In this document: in pieces, positions 4,922-6,184 of the stretch
How the letters are laid out: every line of letters begins with the position of its first letter
Numbering within the stretch: the stretch's first letter is position 1
NCBI GenBank assembly: GCA_029821255.1
Contig: JALGTS010000077.1
Location: 1 to 6,184, forward strand
Source: Candidatus Zipacnadia bacterium
GTDB lineage: Bacteria; Armatimonadota; Zipacnadia; Zipacnadales; Zipacnadaceae
DNA length: 6,184 nt
Reading direction: 5' to 3'
Translations under genes and position numbers: made by a program
The notes under the pieces: model-generated
What the model was told of the DNA's origin: nothing
The model's database searches: none
The model's input: only the letters and a program-made list of their open reading frames with translations

Positions 4922-6184
4922 ATGGAATCCGAAGCATCTTTACCAGAAACTACTCTACCGGCCGAATTGCCCATACTACCTGTTAATGAGATAGTAGTCT
5001 TCCCCTATATGGTAGTGCCAATTGCGGTGGGCGAGCCCGACAACGAGCTGATTAATGCAGTAGTTGCTGGCAACCGACTTCTGGGCTGCATCACGCGACA
5101 GCCTACTGCCGAGCAATACGGTGACGGTGAGGCACCTATCTATGAAGTGGGCTGCGCCGCTCAGCTTCATAGGATGATACAGATGCCTGACGACAGTCGC
5201 CGTATCCTCATTCGTGGGGTTACCCGTATACGGATTGATAAGCTGATTCAAGTCGAACCATACCGCATCGCCAAAATCACTGAGTTGGTTGAAACTCCCG
5301 CCGATGAATCTGACGAAGAGATTCAGGCGCTGCGTCAGAGCCTGTTGAACACATTTGAGGAGATTGCTCGACTTTCTCCGGGCTTGCCTGAGGAAGCAGT
5401 TATCCAGGCGTTGAATGTTCCAAACCTGTCAATGCTCACCGACCTCATCGCCTCTGCTCTGGACATTGACATCCCAACTAAGCAGCAAATGCTTGAGGCT
5501 ACGGACGTTGCCGAGCGCCTGGTCGCAGTGCATAAAGCCGCTCATGAGCAGTTAGTGCGCCTGCAGACTGCCCGCCGCGTCTCTGCTGATATTCAACGAG
5601 AAGTAGAGAAAACTCAGCGTGAATATTACCTACGCAGGCAACTGGAAGCAATTCGCAAAGAGTTAGGTGAGGCAGGCGAGAGCGAGGAGATCAGCGAATT
5701 ACGCCAGCGCCTGGAAGAAGCCAAACTGACCGAAGTGGCCCAGGAAGCCGCCGAGCGAGAGATTGACCGCCTGGCTCGTATGAACCCGGCAGCGGCTGAA
5801 TATAGCGTAGTGCGCAGCTATCTGGAGTGGATTATGGAGCTTCCCTGGTTGGAAAGCTCAGAAGAACACATTGATGTCAAAGAAGCTCAGCAGGTTCTGG
5901 ACGAGGATCACTATGACCTGACCGACGTCAAAGAGCGTATAGTGGAATATCTTGCTGTCCGCCGCATTAAACCCGACATGAAAGGGCCAATCCTCTGCTT
6001 CATTGGGCCGCCGGGGGTGGGTAAGACCTCTTTGGGGCGGAGTATTGCCCGGGCAACGGGGCGCAAGTTCATCCGTATCTCGTTGGGCGGCATCCGTGAT
6101 GAGGCCGAAATCCGTGGGCATCGCCGTACTTACGTCGGAGCACTGCCTGGCCGTATTATCCAAGGACTGCGCACTGTCGGCACC
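4922..6184 (+). CDS. lon: ATP-dependent serine protease Lon (3' partial)
   Basis: Lon is a hexameric AAA+ protease that unfolds and degrades damaged and short-lived regulatory proteins in the cytoplasm (EC 3.4.21.53). The frame runs from ATG 4922 to the window edge as 421 codons without a stop, about half of a usual Lon of near 800 residues. Residues about 15-205 are the N-terminal substrate-binding (LON/PUA-like) domain, beginning LPILPVNEIVVFPYMVVPI. Residues about 205-310 are helical and include the conserved EYYLRRQLEAIRKELGE starting at 234. The ATPase module follows, with Walker A GPPGVGKT at 362-369 and its nucleotide-binding Lys at 368, then the Lon-typical GHRRTYVGALPGRIIQGL. Walker B, the sensors and the Ser-Lys protease domain lie beyond the window. 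Walker A sits within a few residues of its position in E. coli Lon, so the N-terminal part is full length. The tight spacing after hsp20 implies co-transcription. Confidence 0.97.
   Translation, partial: MESEASLPETTLPAELPILPVNEIVVFPYMVVPIAVGEPDNELINAVVAGNRLLGCITRQPTAEQYGDGEAPIYEVGCAAQLHRMIQMPDDSRRILIRGVTRIRIDKLIQVEPYRIAKITELVETPADESDEEIQALRQSLLNTFEEIARLSPGLPEEAVIQALNVPNLSMLTDLIASALDIDIPTKQQMLEATDVAERLVAVHKAAHEQLVRLQTARRVSADIQREVEKTQREYYLRRQLEAIRKELGEAGESEEISELRQRLEEAKLTEVAQEAAEREIDRLARMNPAAAEYSVVRSYLEWIMELPWLESSEEHIDVKEAQQVLDEDHYDLTDVKERIVEYLAVRRIKPDMKGPILCFIGPPGVGKTSLGRSIARATGRKFIRISLGGIRDEAEIRGHRRTYVGALPGRIIQGLRTVGT

Overview
The window looks like part of a bacterial chromosome of moderate G+C. 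I counted about 60-63% G+C in two sampled 60-base lines of the first gene, and about 47-53% in two sampled lines of the hsp20 gene. No tRNA, rRNA, CRISPR array, insertion sequence or phage gene is visible. A DUF4091/GH123-like protein, a large exported protein of no family I recognise and an hsp20-lon pair would suit a lineage such as Armatimonadota, Planctomycetota or Chloroflexota. This is a weak inference from gene content, not a taxonomic call.

Layout, left to right. Bases 1-1461 (+) hold the 3' part of a glycoside-hydrolase-like protein with a C-terminal DUF4091-type region; its start lies outside the window. Three genes follow on the minus strand and converge on it, and they look like one transcription unit read from right to left. 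The first is a 744-residue exported multi-module protein (4302-2068). The second is a 71-residue cysteine-rich zinc-binding protein with DnaJ-like CxxCGGxG knuckles (2017-1802). The third is a macrodomain gene (1787-1482) that keeps only its N-terminal third and then loses the fold, so it is probably a truncated or frameshifted remnant.

The 140-base divergent intergenic region (4303-4442) carries a good sigma-70-type promoter for the rightward genes (TTGCAG-17-TATAAT). It also has a weaker candidate promoter facing the other way, a small dyad over the rightward -35 box, and a GC-rich hairpin just upstream of the hsp20 ribosome binding site.

To the right lies a protein quality-control operon on the plus strand. 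It consists of an Hsp20/alpha-crystallin small heat-shock protein (4443-4898) and, 23 bases later, the ATP-dependent protease Lon (4922 to the window end, cut after Walker A). Small heat-shock proteins hold unfolding proteins and Lon degrades damaged ones, so co-transcription makes sense. Whether the leftward unit is functionally linked is unknown. The most unusual content is the exported protein / zinc-knuckle / macrodomain unit and the compact, possibly heat-responsive, divergent control region.
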